This document shows, one piece after another, positions 1 to 7,293 of a DNA stretch of 17,175 nucleotides. Origin of the DNA: CAUZJO01 sp963580245 (lineage in GTDB: Bacteria; Sumerlaeota; Sumerlaeia; MVZB01); NCBI GenBank assembly GCA_963580245.1, contig CAUZJO010000104.1, positions 1 to 17,175 of the forward strand, given 5' to 3'. A program made the position numbers and the translations under genes. The notes under the pieces are model-generated. The model worked only from the letters and a program-made list of their open reading frames with translations. It ran no database searches and was not told the DNA's origin. Each line of letters starts with the position of its first letter. Within the stretch, counting starts at the first letter, position 1.

Positions 1-135
1 GCGGCGGTTTTTAATTATCTTTTGCTGCGTCTGGCGCAAATCACGAGTCGAAAACGGATGCCTCTGGTTCACCCGAGTTCAGCTCTGATCGGCTGGGCTG
101 CTTGAGCAGGGCTTTTTCAGGATCGACTATTCTAA
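1..135 (+). other. Upstream flank, possible tail of a preceding gene
   Basis: Frame 1 is open from the window edge to a TGA at 103-105 (34 codons), so the end of an upstream gene is possible. Its third-position bases are not GC-rich as they are in the real genes here, and I recognise nothing in the peptide. A short 4-bp stem (CTGC/GCAG, about 100-111) followed by GGCTTTTT lies just at that stop and could be a weak terminator. No convincing promoter for the next gene was found. Confidence 0.2.
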
Positions 136-1002
136 ATGAACAGCATCACGTCCGCCTTTCGAAAAAAGTTGGAGGAATCCAGCGGGCAGTCAAGCACGCC
201 AAGCGTGAATCGCCCCCGGACCGCGCATGAGGTCGAGGTCATTCGTCACCTCCCACCCAGGCAGGTCGTTCCACTGCCCGGCCGGACCAATCACCGTTCT
301 TTTCGCTTTAAGGTCCGTAGCACTTCGCGTGAACCCGCCGCCGGGCGATCGCGGGGCCGTCTGAATTTCGCGCTGGCCTCGTGCTGCGTGACGGGGCTGG
401 TGATGGGGTATTGTCTGCCTCACCTGGGTCAGGGCTCCGCCGGAGCCAAAGGCGTCCAGCGGGAAGCCGCTCCCAATCTAGACGGACCGCTCGAGACGGA
501 TCCCCAACCGGTAGCTGGACCGTCGATGGCGGCGAACGACTCGCGGCGGATCGGGCCCGACATCCAAGAGGATCCATATTCACAAGCTCGGGCGGTCTTG
601 GGTACGACCCAGCCCGATCCAACCGCGTCCCGCGAAGTCTCGCCAGGGCAGGCCTTGGCGGATCCCTCATTGCCGATCATCGAGGAAGTGCTGTATGAGG
701 CCACGCCGCTGCCAGGCAGCGGCACGGAGACCTATCGACCCCGGTCGCGTCAAACGTCGCCCAACGGTTCAAGGATCATGCACCCCGTCTCCCCAAAGCG
801 TGGCGCAACCGCCCCCGTCGGCGACGCGCCGGCGCGTCTGCGCGTGGAGGGCATCTTCTGGGACCGCGTGCGGCCGCTGGCGTTGATTAACGACAAAATC
901 GTGGAAATCGGTTCGGAGATTGATGGGGCCAAGGTGGTTGCCATCAAGCCCACTTCGGTGACCCTCAATGAACACGGCCGGGAGCGGGTGATTCAGCCCT
1001 AG
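136..1002 (+). CDS. GspB-like general secretion / pilus assembly membrane protein
   Basis: The predicted protein has 288 residues. A basic, proline-containing N-terminal part of about 75 residues is followed by one hydrophobic segment (about 76-94, LNFALASCCVTGLVMGYCL). Next comes a long low-complexity Pro/Ser/Arg-rich linker, then a compact C-terminal domain at about 235-288. That last domain has the pattern of the T2SSB/GspB C-terminal domain: a 'LRVEGIFWD' strand, 'ALINDKIVEIGSEIDG', then 'VVAIKPTSVTLNEHGRERV'. This layout (cytoplasmic tail, single membrane pass, periplasmic linker, small beta domain) is typical of GspB/PulB proteins that work with type II secretion or type IV pilus machinery. 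The ATG at 136 has only a weak AGGA about 13 bases upstream. The partner secretion genes must lie to the left of the window. The domain call rests on pattern recognition over a short region. Confidence 0.62.
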   Translation: MNSITSAFRKKLEESSGQSSTPSVNRPRTAHEVEVIRHLPPRQVVPLPGRTNHRSFRFKVRSTSREPAAGRSRGRLNFALASCCVTGLVMGYCLPHLGQGSAGAKGVQREAAPNLDGPLETDPQPVAGPSMAANDSRRIGPDIQEDPYSQARAVLGTTQPDPTASREVSPGQALADPSLPIIEEVLYEATPLPGSGTETYRPRSRQTSPNGSRIMHPVSPKRGATAPVGDAPARLRVEGIFWDRVRPLALINDKIVEIGSEIDGAKVVAIKPTSVTLNEHGRERVIQP

Positions 1003-1056
1003 TGCCCGCGGCGCATCCCGGTCGCCTCATTCCCGCGGAGCAAGAATTGGGAAGCC

Positions 1057-2529
1057 ATGAAACCATATGGGCCCCAACCCGGCATAGTACTGCTCGCCCT
1101 ATTGGGCGTTTGCTGGTGGTCGGCCGGTGCCGGGGATGCCGCGGAAGTCGATTTTACGCAGCCCGCTTTCGTGAATCACAACCACAGATGGGACCTGGAT
1201 GAGAACCTGCCCGAGATTCAGGCGGAGGACGGTAACGTCCGGCTGGTCACCGTCGGGTTTGGGACTTGGCTGGCGGTCTGGGATTCGAACTACTCGTTCG
1301 GAAACACCGTCGGCAACGATCATGACATAATCTGCGCGGCCTCAACGGATTCGGGCCGCAGTTGGACTCCGTCGCGGCCTGTAAACAATAACTCCGGCAG
1401 CGACCAGGGCTCGGATCGGTACCCGGACCTGGCCGCCGACGCCGCGGGAAGCTGGTTGGCCGTCTGGCAATCGATCACCACTGACGGTGCCCCCCTGTTC
1501 AAGGATTTCGACATACTGTTCGCGCGATCGTCGGATAACGGCGGGTCATGGTCCAACCCCGCGCCCCTCAACCCCAACCAGGGCAGTGAGGAGCACGATG
1601 ACACTTTCCCGCAGGTGGCATCGACCGGCCCCGGGCGGTGGCTGGTCGTATGGGAGTCCGCGGACGATCTGGGCGGAACAATCGGCAACGATGACGATAT
1701 TCTGTTCGCCCTCTCCGATGACAACGGCGTGAATTGGGACCCTGCTCAACCAATCAACAATAACGCAACGGGAGACGCCGGAGAGGACCTGTTTCCGGAC
1801 ATTGCCGGGGACGGGGGCCAGGTCTGGCTGGCCGTTTGGCAATCCAATGGGCCGGTGCTCGGCGAGACCGCGACGGAGTCAGGCAATCCCGACATCTTCA
1901 TGGCACGCTCCGGGGATGACGGTCAGACCTAGTCGGAGGCGACGGCGCTCAATTCCAACGCCTCGGGCGTACGCAGCAGCGATCGCTTGCCGCGCGTCGC
2001 AACCAACGGGACGGGCCGCTGGATCGTTGTCTGGGAATCCGGCGCGACCTTCGACGATACGATCGGGGCGGACCGCGACGTGCTCTATGCCGTTTCGGAT
2101 GATGACGGTGCCTCGGGGACGGAGGCTCGGGCACTCAATAAGAACGCCGCCACAGACGGCGAGCGACATGATTTCGCGCCGCGTATTCATTCGGACGCCA
2201 AGGGAAACTGGATCGTCGCCTGGCACAACGAGAGCTTTACCGGGGATGCGCTCGCGGGGGCGTTCGAGAAGGACGTCTTGATGGCGTGCTCCAGCGACGG
2301 CGGCGAGACCTGGAGCGACCCGGCGTTTCTGACCGATTCGATGACATCGGACACGGGCAACGATACGCTGGCGAGTCTGGCGTCGGACCCGGCCGGACGC
2401 TGGATGGTGGCCTGGCAATCGACCGAAAAGTTTGGTACCGATCCCGGAAACGACGACGATATCCTCGTCTCCAGATATCTCGCCGGCCTCGGTGAAACGG
2501 CGATCCGACTCTGGAACGTCTACGAGTAG
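1057..2529 (+). pseudogene. Secreted seven-repeat Asp-box (sialidase/BNR-like) beta-propeller protein, interrupted by an in-frame TAG
   Basis: The frame opens with a signal peptide (hydrophobic core about residues 9-25, likely cut near Ala-Ala at 30-31). It runs 490 codons with one internal stop, TAG at 1930-1932 (codon 292). Seven repeats each carry a W-[LIM]-[AV]-[AV]-W strand, with the first Trp at codons 71, 133, 195, 257, 322, 385 and 449. Asp-box turns (S-x-D-x-G-x-x-W) fall between them; their final Trp is at codons 103, 165, 227 and 419. The TAG sits exactly at the Trp of the fourth box, so TGG to TAG is the simplest origin. In the fifth box the same Trp is Gly (codon 354). Seven repeats of 62-65 residues fit a seven-bladed propeller. 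Such proteins are exported and may bind or cleave glycans; no sialidase catalytic residues are claimed. If the stop is real, only about 291 residues (four blades) are made. It could also be a sequencing error. Confidence 0.72.
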
Positions 2530-2567
2530 TGCCCGTCTGGTCCCGCGCCTTCAACCGCCTCGCTGTT

Positions 2568-2585
2568 CTCAGTCTCAGTCTCAGT
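2568..2585 (+). repeat. Three tandem copies of CTCAGT
   Basis: The hexamer CTCAGT occurs three times head to tail in the 58-base gap between the convergent propeller and helicase genes, directly before the helicase stop codon. It is a small tandem repeat with no assigned role. Confidence 0.6.
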
Positions 2586-2587
2586 TT

Positions 2588-4123
2588 TTAAGTGGATTCG
2601 CCCGTCTTACGGCCGCCCCGGCGTCGGCGTCGCTTTTGGGTTCCCTCCGGGGGTGGCGCCGCTTCTCTTTGAGCGGGCCGCTTCTCCTCCTCGGGCAAGG
2701 GGGGTGGTGCGTGCAGCGTCTCCTGGTAGAAATCGTCCAACAGCATCGCGATGACGGCCAGTTCGTCGTCATTCTCGCCCAGACTGCGCGCCAGCGGGAG
2801 CATCCGCTGCATGCGCTCGACGTGGAGCCGATCGCGCGCGCGCAGCCGGGCCTCCAGTTGGGCGACGACGCGCTGGGAGACGATCGTTTCCACGTCCTCG
2901 TCGGTGGGCACCGGGCGGGGCTCGAACGCCACCTTGAACCGCTTGGCCAGGCGCAGCAACTGGGACTCTTCGACCGGAGAGACCAGGGATACGGCGATCC
3001 CGGCGGCCCCGGCGCGTCCGGTCCGGCCCGCGCGGTGAATATAGAGCTCGGCTTCCTCGGGGAGTTCGTAGATGTAAACGTGGGAGAGATTGGGGATATC
3101 GATTCCGCGCGCCGCAACGTCGGTGGCGACCAGCAGCCGCAGTTGCCCGCGCTTGATGCGGTCCATCACCTTCTCCCGGTCCGACTGGCGCAGTTCGGAG
3201 GTCAACTGGTCGGCGTCGTAGCCGAAACGCTGCAAGACGGTCGCCACGTAGTTGACCCGCTGCTTAGTGTTGCAGAAAATCAGCGCCGAGGCGGGGTTCT
3301 CGACCTCAATGATTCGCACCAGGCAGCGGTCTTTGTCCATCGGCGGCACGACGTAATAGAGGTGATCCATCTCGCTGACGTGGACGTTGTCGCGGCTGAG
3401 GCTCAAAAAGTCGGATGCGTTCAAGAACTCACGGGCCAACCGGCGCACGCTGTCGATAAACGTGGCCGAGAACATTGAGCCCTGACGGTTCCGGGGCAGG
3501 TAGGACTGAATCTGCTTCATGTCCGGATAGAAACCCATCGACAGCATGCGGTCGGCCTCGTCAAAGACCAGGTAGCGCAGGCGGTTGAGTTTCAAGGAAC
3601 CCCGCAACAGGTGATCGAGAATGCGGCCGGGCGTCCCGACCACTAGTTGCGCCCCATCGCGGAAACCATCGAGCTGCGCACCGTAGGCCACCCCGCCATA
3701 AACGGCCAGCGTGTGGAGGCCGGAGCTTTTACCTAGGATCTCGGCCTCGCGCGCGACCTGGACCGCCAGCTCGCGGGTCGGCACCAGGACCAGGGCCTGG
3801 CAAAAGGCGGCGTCCGGGTCGATCTGCTCGAGGATCGGCAGGATGAAGGCACCGGTCTTGCCGCTGCCGGTACGGGCCTGGACCATCATGTCGCGTCCGG
3901 CCAGCAGGTAGGGGATGGCGCTTGACTGGACCGGCGTCAGTTCGGGCCAGCCCACTGCGGCGACCGCCTCGCGCATCATCGGCGTTAAGTCGGCCAGCTT
4001 GAGGGGTGGCAGGGGGTTTTCGGGCTCCAATATATGTTCGCGCGGCGAGGTCTCCTCGCTGGATGGGGTCGGCGATTCCTCTTGCGGAGTTTCGCGCGAA
4101 TCACTTGGATCGGACTGAGCCAT
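2588..4123 (-). CDS. DEAD-box ATP-dependent RNA helicase (RhlE/DeaD-like)
   Basis: Using the ATG at 4123 the protein has 511 residues. It carries the full DEAD-box set in order: Q motif near 59-66, motif I ARTGSGKT 83-90, Ia PTREL 115-119, Ib TPGR 164-167, II DEAD 188-191, III SAT 219-221, V ATDVAARGID 333-342 and VI HRAGRTGR 363-370. It unwinds or remodels RNA with ATP, for example in ribosome assembly or mRNA decay. An acidic, Ser/Pro/Glu-rich leader of about 35 residues precedes the core. After a helical region the tail becomes Pro/Glu-rich and ends in a basic Arg/Lys/Gly stretch (about 496-507) that likely holds RNA. The frame is open upstream to 4534, but that part is not helicase-like and overlaps the divergent E1 gene. 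ATG 4123 is preferred because homology-like sequence starts soon after and a -10 element lies just before it. The exact subfamily is not certain. Confidence 0.93.
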   Translation of the reverse strand: MAQSDPSDSRETPQEESPTPSSEETSPREHILEPENPLPPLKLADLTPMMREAVAAVGWPELTPVQSSAIPYLLAGRDMMVQARTGSGKTGAFILPILEQIDPDAAFCQALVLVPTRELAVQVAREAEILGKSSGLHTLAVYGGVAYGAQLDGFRDGAQLVVGTPGRILDHLLRGSLKLNRLRYLVFDEADRMLSMGFYPDMKQIQSYLPRNRQGSMFSATFIDSVRRLAREFLNASDFLSLSRDNVHVSEMDHLYYVVPPMDKDRCLVRIIEVENPASALIFCNTKQRVNYVATVLQRFGYDADQLTSELRQSDREKVMDRIKRGQLRLLVATDVAARGIDIPNLSHVYIYELPEEAELYIHRAGRTGRAGAAGIAVSLVSPVEESQLLRLAKRFKVAFEPRPVPTDEDVETIVSQRVVAQLEARLRARDRLHVERMQRMLPLARSLGENDDELAVIAMLLDDFYQETLHAPPPLPEEEKRPAQREAAPPPEGTQKRRRRRGGRKTGEST

Positions 4124-4160
4124 GTTTGGATTATACTTTCTGAGTGCGAGGATGACCAGG
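4123..4160 (-). promoter_or_regulatory. Candidate promoter giving a leaderless helicase mRNA
   Basis: Read on the minus strand, a perfect TATAAT (plus-strand 4130-4135) is followed by six bases and then the helicase ATG. Transcription would therefore begin at or next to the A of the start codon. No Shine-Dalgarno sequence precedes that ATG, which agrees with a leaderless message. The -35 is weak (TGGTCA at 17-base spacing). Confidence 0.42.
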
Positions 4161-4267
4161 AACCAACTCGAAGGGGGCCGGACCCGGATTGTTTCGCTGA
4201 TCGTACCACTAATAAAGTGAAAAGGCGAACCCGGTTCGGCGACTATTTGAGACCGATCGATTCGCCG

Positions 4268-4295
4268 TTGATTCTCCGGGCTGATTTGGTCTAAC
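4268..4295 (+). promoter_or_regulatory. Weak candidate promoter for the E1 dehydrogenase genes
   Basis: TTGATT (4268-4273) and TCTAAC (4290-4295) are 16 bases apart, each matching four of six sigma-70 consensus positions. They lie about 80 bases before the E1 alpha start in the divergent intergenic region. Matches this weak occur by chance, so this is only a suggestion. Confidence 0.22.
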
Positions 4296-4375
4296 CTAAC
4301 CTTATCATCCCCTTCATCCGTTGTCGCCGGTTTCCCGAGTTGGTCGGAGGTGGATGATGCTTTCGGAGTGTATCG

Positions 4376-5383
4376 ATGAATCGTCCCGCCTCGCGCCAGA
4401 AACCCCCGGGAAACGCGCCCGCGCCCGATCGCGCAAGCCTGCTGCGCATGTATGCGACGATGCGCCTGATTCGCACGTTCGAGGATCGGGTGCATCGGTT
4501 GGTCTCGGAGGGCAAAATTGTCGGGGCGGCGCATCTGTCGGCGGGGGAAGAAGCGGTCGCGGTGGGAGTCATGTCGGCGTTACGGCCCGATGACATGATC
4601 GGTTCCACGCATCGTCCCCACGGCCATTGCATCGCCAAGGGGATGGATCTGAAGGGGATCGTGGCCGAACTGCTGGGCCGCGCGACCGGGGTATGCAAAG
4701 GCAAAGGCGGGTCGATGCATCTGGCCGACCCCGGCGTCGGCATGTTGGGGAGCGCCCCGATCGTGGGCGCGGGCATTCCGATCATGACCGGGGCCGCTTT
4801 GTCGGCGAAATACCGCGCCAGCGGCCAGGTCGCCGTCTGCTTTTTCGGCGACGGGGCGACGAACCAAGGGACGTTTCACGAAGCGCTGAACTTGGCTGCG
4901 GTTCTGGAGCTGCCCTGCATCTACGTTTGCGAGAACAACCTCTACGCGGACACCACGTCGATTGATTTCGCGATGAGGGTCGAGAACGTCGCGGACCGGG
5001 CGGCGGCGTATGGCATCCCCGCGACCATCGTCGACGGCCAGAACGTCGTCGAGGTTTACCGCGCGGCCAAGGCGATCGTCGAGCGCGCCCGCGCCCAAGG
5101 GACGCCCCACCTGCTGGAGGCCAAGACGTATCGCTATTACGGTCATTACGAAGGCGACAACCAAAAGTATCGCACGAAGGAAGAGATCGAGACCTATCGC
5201 CGGCGCGATCCGCTCAAGATTTTCGCCGAGGAGATTGCGCCCGCGGCGGGCATCGGCGAGGGCGACCTTCAAGCGGCGGACACGCGCGCCCTCGAGCAAT
5301 TCGATGAGGCCCTGCAATTCGCCGAGGCCTCGCCTTATCCCGACCTCGGCGAGTGCCTGAGCGACGTTTTCGTCCAGCAATGA
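4376..5383 (+). CDS. Thiamine-diphosphate-dependent dehydrogenase E1, alpha subunit (pyruvate/acetoin dehydrogenase type)
   Basis: The 335-residue protein is the alpha half of a heterotetrameric E1, which decarboxylates a 2-oxoacid (or cleaves acetoin) on thiamine diphosphate. The cofactor motif is clear: GDG at 158-160, then NN at 187-188, with the usual 26-residue gap. The family block 'STHRPHGHCIAKG' and the loop 'YRYYGHYEGD' are also present. Length matches AcoA/PdhA proteins. The ATG at 4376 has GGAG at 4365-4368, seven bases away. The stop is 19 bases before the E1 beta start, so the two subunits are co-transcribed. Pyruvate, branched-chain oxoacids and acetoin cannot be told apart from the sequence alone. 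The acetoin/pyruvate group fits best by overall look. Confidence 0.9.
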   Translation: MNRPASRQKPPGNAPAPDRASLLRMYATMRLIRTFEDRVHRLVSEGKIVGAAHLSAGEEAVAVGVMSALRPDDMIGSTHRPHGHCIAKGMDLKGIVAELLGRATGVCKGKGGSMHLADPGVGMLGSAPIVGAGIPIMTGAALSAKYRASGQVAVCFFGDGATNQGTFHEALNLAAVLELPCIYVCENNLYADTTSIDFAMRVENVADRAAAYGIPATIVDGQNVVEVYRAAKAIVERARAQGTPHLLEAKTYRYYGHYEGDNQKYRTKEEIETYRRRDPLKIFAEEIAPAAGIGEGDLQAADTRALEQFDEALQFAEASPYPDLGECLSDVFVQQ

Positions 5384-5402
5384 GGGAGTGTAGGCCTGCA
5401 TC

Positions 5403-6437
5403 ATGACCGACCGAACCATCACCTACCGACAGGCGATCAACGAGGCCCTGGGCGAGGAGATGGAACGCGACGGGACCGTGTTCCTGATCGGCCAGGACAT
5501 CGCGGGCGCGCCGCAAACCGATGACCCCCAACGCGCCGATGCCTGGGGCGGGGCGTTTGGGGTGACCAAGGGTCTGCTGGGCCGATTCGGCCGCAAGCGC
5601 GTGATCGACACGCCGATCAGCGAGTCGGCGATCATCGGCGCGGCGATCGGCGCGGCCGCCACCGGCCTGCGCCCGGTGCCCGAACTGATGTACGTCGACT
5701 TCATCGGCGTGTGCCTGGACCAGGTCGGCAATCAGGCCGCCAAGATGCGCTACATGACGGGCGGGCAAGTCAAGGCACCGCTGACGATCCGCACGATGAT
5801 GGGCGCGGGCCTCGCCGTCGCCGGCCAACATTCCAACGTGCTCTATTCGATTTTCGCGCATTACCCGGGCCTCAAATGCGTGGCGCCCTCAACGCCCGCC
5901 GACGCCAAGGGCCTGCTCAAGGCCTCGGTTCGCGACGACGATCCGGTCGTCTTTTTCGAACACAAGAACCTGTACAACGATAAAGGACCGGTGCCCGAGG
6001 GCGAGCATCTGGTTGCGCTGGGAAAGGGCAGAGTCGTGCGCGAGGGCGGCGACGCGACGGTCGTGGCAATCTCGCAAATGGTGAAAGTCGCCGTCGCAGC
6101 GGCCGACATGCTGAGCCAGGCAGGGATCGAAATCGAGATCATCGACCCGCGCACGCTCGTTCCGCTCGACGAAGACCTGATTCTGGAATCGGTCCGCAAG
6201 ACGGGCCGGTTCATCGTCGTGGACGAGGACCACCCGGTCTGCTCGATGGCCGGCGATCTGGTCGCGCGAGTCTGCGAGAGGGCCTTCGACGCCCTAAAAT
6301 CACCACCCCGAACAATCACCCCGCCGCACGTCACCGTGCCGTTTTCGCCACCGCTGGAAAAGGCGTACCTACCCTCGGCGGACAGAGTGGCCTCGGTCAT
6401 CGGGGATCTCGTTCGCGCACCCGCCCGGGAAGCTTGA
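5403..6437 (+). CDS. Thiamine-diphosphate-dependent dehydrogenase E1, beta subunit (transketolase-like)
   Basis: This 344-residue protein is the E1 beta partner of the preceding gene. Its N-terminal transketolase-like pyrimidine-binding domain has the 'RVIDTPISES' block, with the Glu expected to activate the cofactor at residue 74. This is followed by 'GLRPVPELMYVDF' and the conserved 'GQHSNVLYSIFAHYPG' segment (H143, H153). The C-terminal transketolase domain shows 'IEIIDPRTLVPLD' and 'GRFIVVDEDH'. The alpha and beta subunits together form the active site at their interface. A GAGGGAG at 5382-5388 is rather far (14 bases) from the ATG, so translational coupling with the alpha gene is likely. 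No lipoyl E2 or E3 gene follows. The complex must borrow these from elsewhere or act as an orphan E1. Confidence 0.91.
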   Translation: MTDRTITYRQAINEALGEEMERDGTVFLIGQDIAGAPQTDDPQRADAWGGAFGVTKGLLGRFGRKRVIDTPISESAIIGAAIGAAATGLRPVPELMYVDFIGVCLDQVGNQAAKMRYMTGGQVKAPLTIRTMMGAGLAVAGQHSNVLYSIFAHYPGLKCVAPSTPADAKGLLKASVRDDDPVVFFEHKNLYNDKGPVPEGEHLVALGKGRVVREGGDATVVAISQMVKVAVAAADMLSQAGIEIEIIDPRTLVPLDEDLILESVRKTGRFIVVDEDHPVCSMAGDLVARVCERAFDALKSPPRTITPPHVTVPFSPPLEKAYLPSADRVASVIGDLVRAPAREA

Positions 6438-7293
6438 TCGCCTGTTGGGGTCCACGGCATGAATCGCAAGTGGGCGAAAGACAACAACGTACGGATCGCG
6501 GTCGAAGGCGCCAAGCTGAACCTTCGCTCTGAAATGTGCGCTGTCTTGCTCGGGGACGTAGCGGCGTTGTTCTCCATCCTGAGCACTCCAGCCCATGCTG
6601 ATGGTCAGCTCATTAGGGAAGGTGATTTATCTAGACGGAGGGGGCGAAAAAACTCGGCTACTCGCTTGCTCATTAGTATCGTCTTCAGAGGACCAAGTCG
6701 AGTTCGTCGATGAGTGGATCGATCTTCGGTGTTGTCTGCGCGGGCAGGGGTCCGGAAGCCCGTGTCGATCGTGCGCGAGTCGGCATGCTGTCGTGTTTTG
6801 GGTCGGTCGGTGGAAATGTTTCGGGCCCAGGTTCGTTTTGGCGTTGCCTGGCCGATTCAGGCCATGATGGAGAATCCCGAAAAGGGCCAATTCGCGGTTT
6901 CGGACGGGGTATCCATCCGGTCGGCGTTATCCATGAAAAAAGCTCTTGAATTTGTACACTGGCTGGACCAACAATCAGTCAAGCATGTGACAAATGCGCT
7001 CCACTTTGTCGAGTTGGAAATCTTGATTGGCTGGAAGGAAGGGACGTGGACCGAAACCACTCGTACTCGACCTCGCGAACCATTCTCTCGATCGAGGATC
7101 GGTGGATTCGTGGATATGATTCTTGAGGTGCGGCCCCTCTAGATGAGGCAAGTTTTAGCGATTATACTGGCCCTGATTCCGATCACGGCGGTCAGCATGG
7201 TTTCGGGCGGTGAGTTAAGAACAAAGGCGTCAAGAATCGTTTGGGCGCCTATACCCCGGCGCCGAGTGTGCGCGCCGGGAAAAGGAGCATATC
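6438..7293. other. Intergenic stretch without a recognisable gene
   Basis: Several frames are open for 60-140 codons, for example plus-strand 6459-6713 and 6714-7142. Their products look like no family I know, are rich in rare codons for this window and overlap one another. Base composition drops below that of the flanking genes, most clearly around 6600-6670 and 6930-7060. An ATG at 7143 begins a short hydrophobic, signal-like stretch but then runs out of frame into the pseudopilin. No tRNA, terminator or transposase remnant was seen. It may be decayed DNA or an unrecognised RNA or small-protein locus. Confidence 0.5.
7280..7287 (+). promoter_or_regulatory. Strong Shine-Dalgarno (AAAAGGAG) fixing the pseudopilin start
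   Basis: AAAAGGAG ends six bases before ATA at 7294. This is ideal spacing and supports translation starting there although the codon is not ATG, GTG or TTG. Confidence 0.65.

Noticed and set aside
1930..1932. UAG reassigned as a sense codon genome-wide
   Set aside because: TAG terminates several other genes in this window at sensible places.
2432..3478. 348-codon open frame on the plus strand opposite the helicase C-terminus
   Set aside because: It is antisense to a fully convincing DEAD-box gene; its low-complexity text reflects GC-rich third positions of the real gene.
4124..4534. N-terminal extension of the helicase to 4534
   Set aside because: It overlaps the divergent E1 alpha gene, lacks helicase-like sequence, and a -10 element lies immediately before the ATG at 4123.
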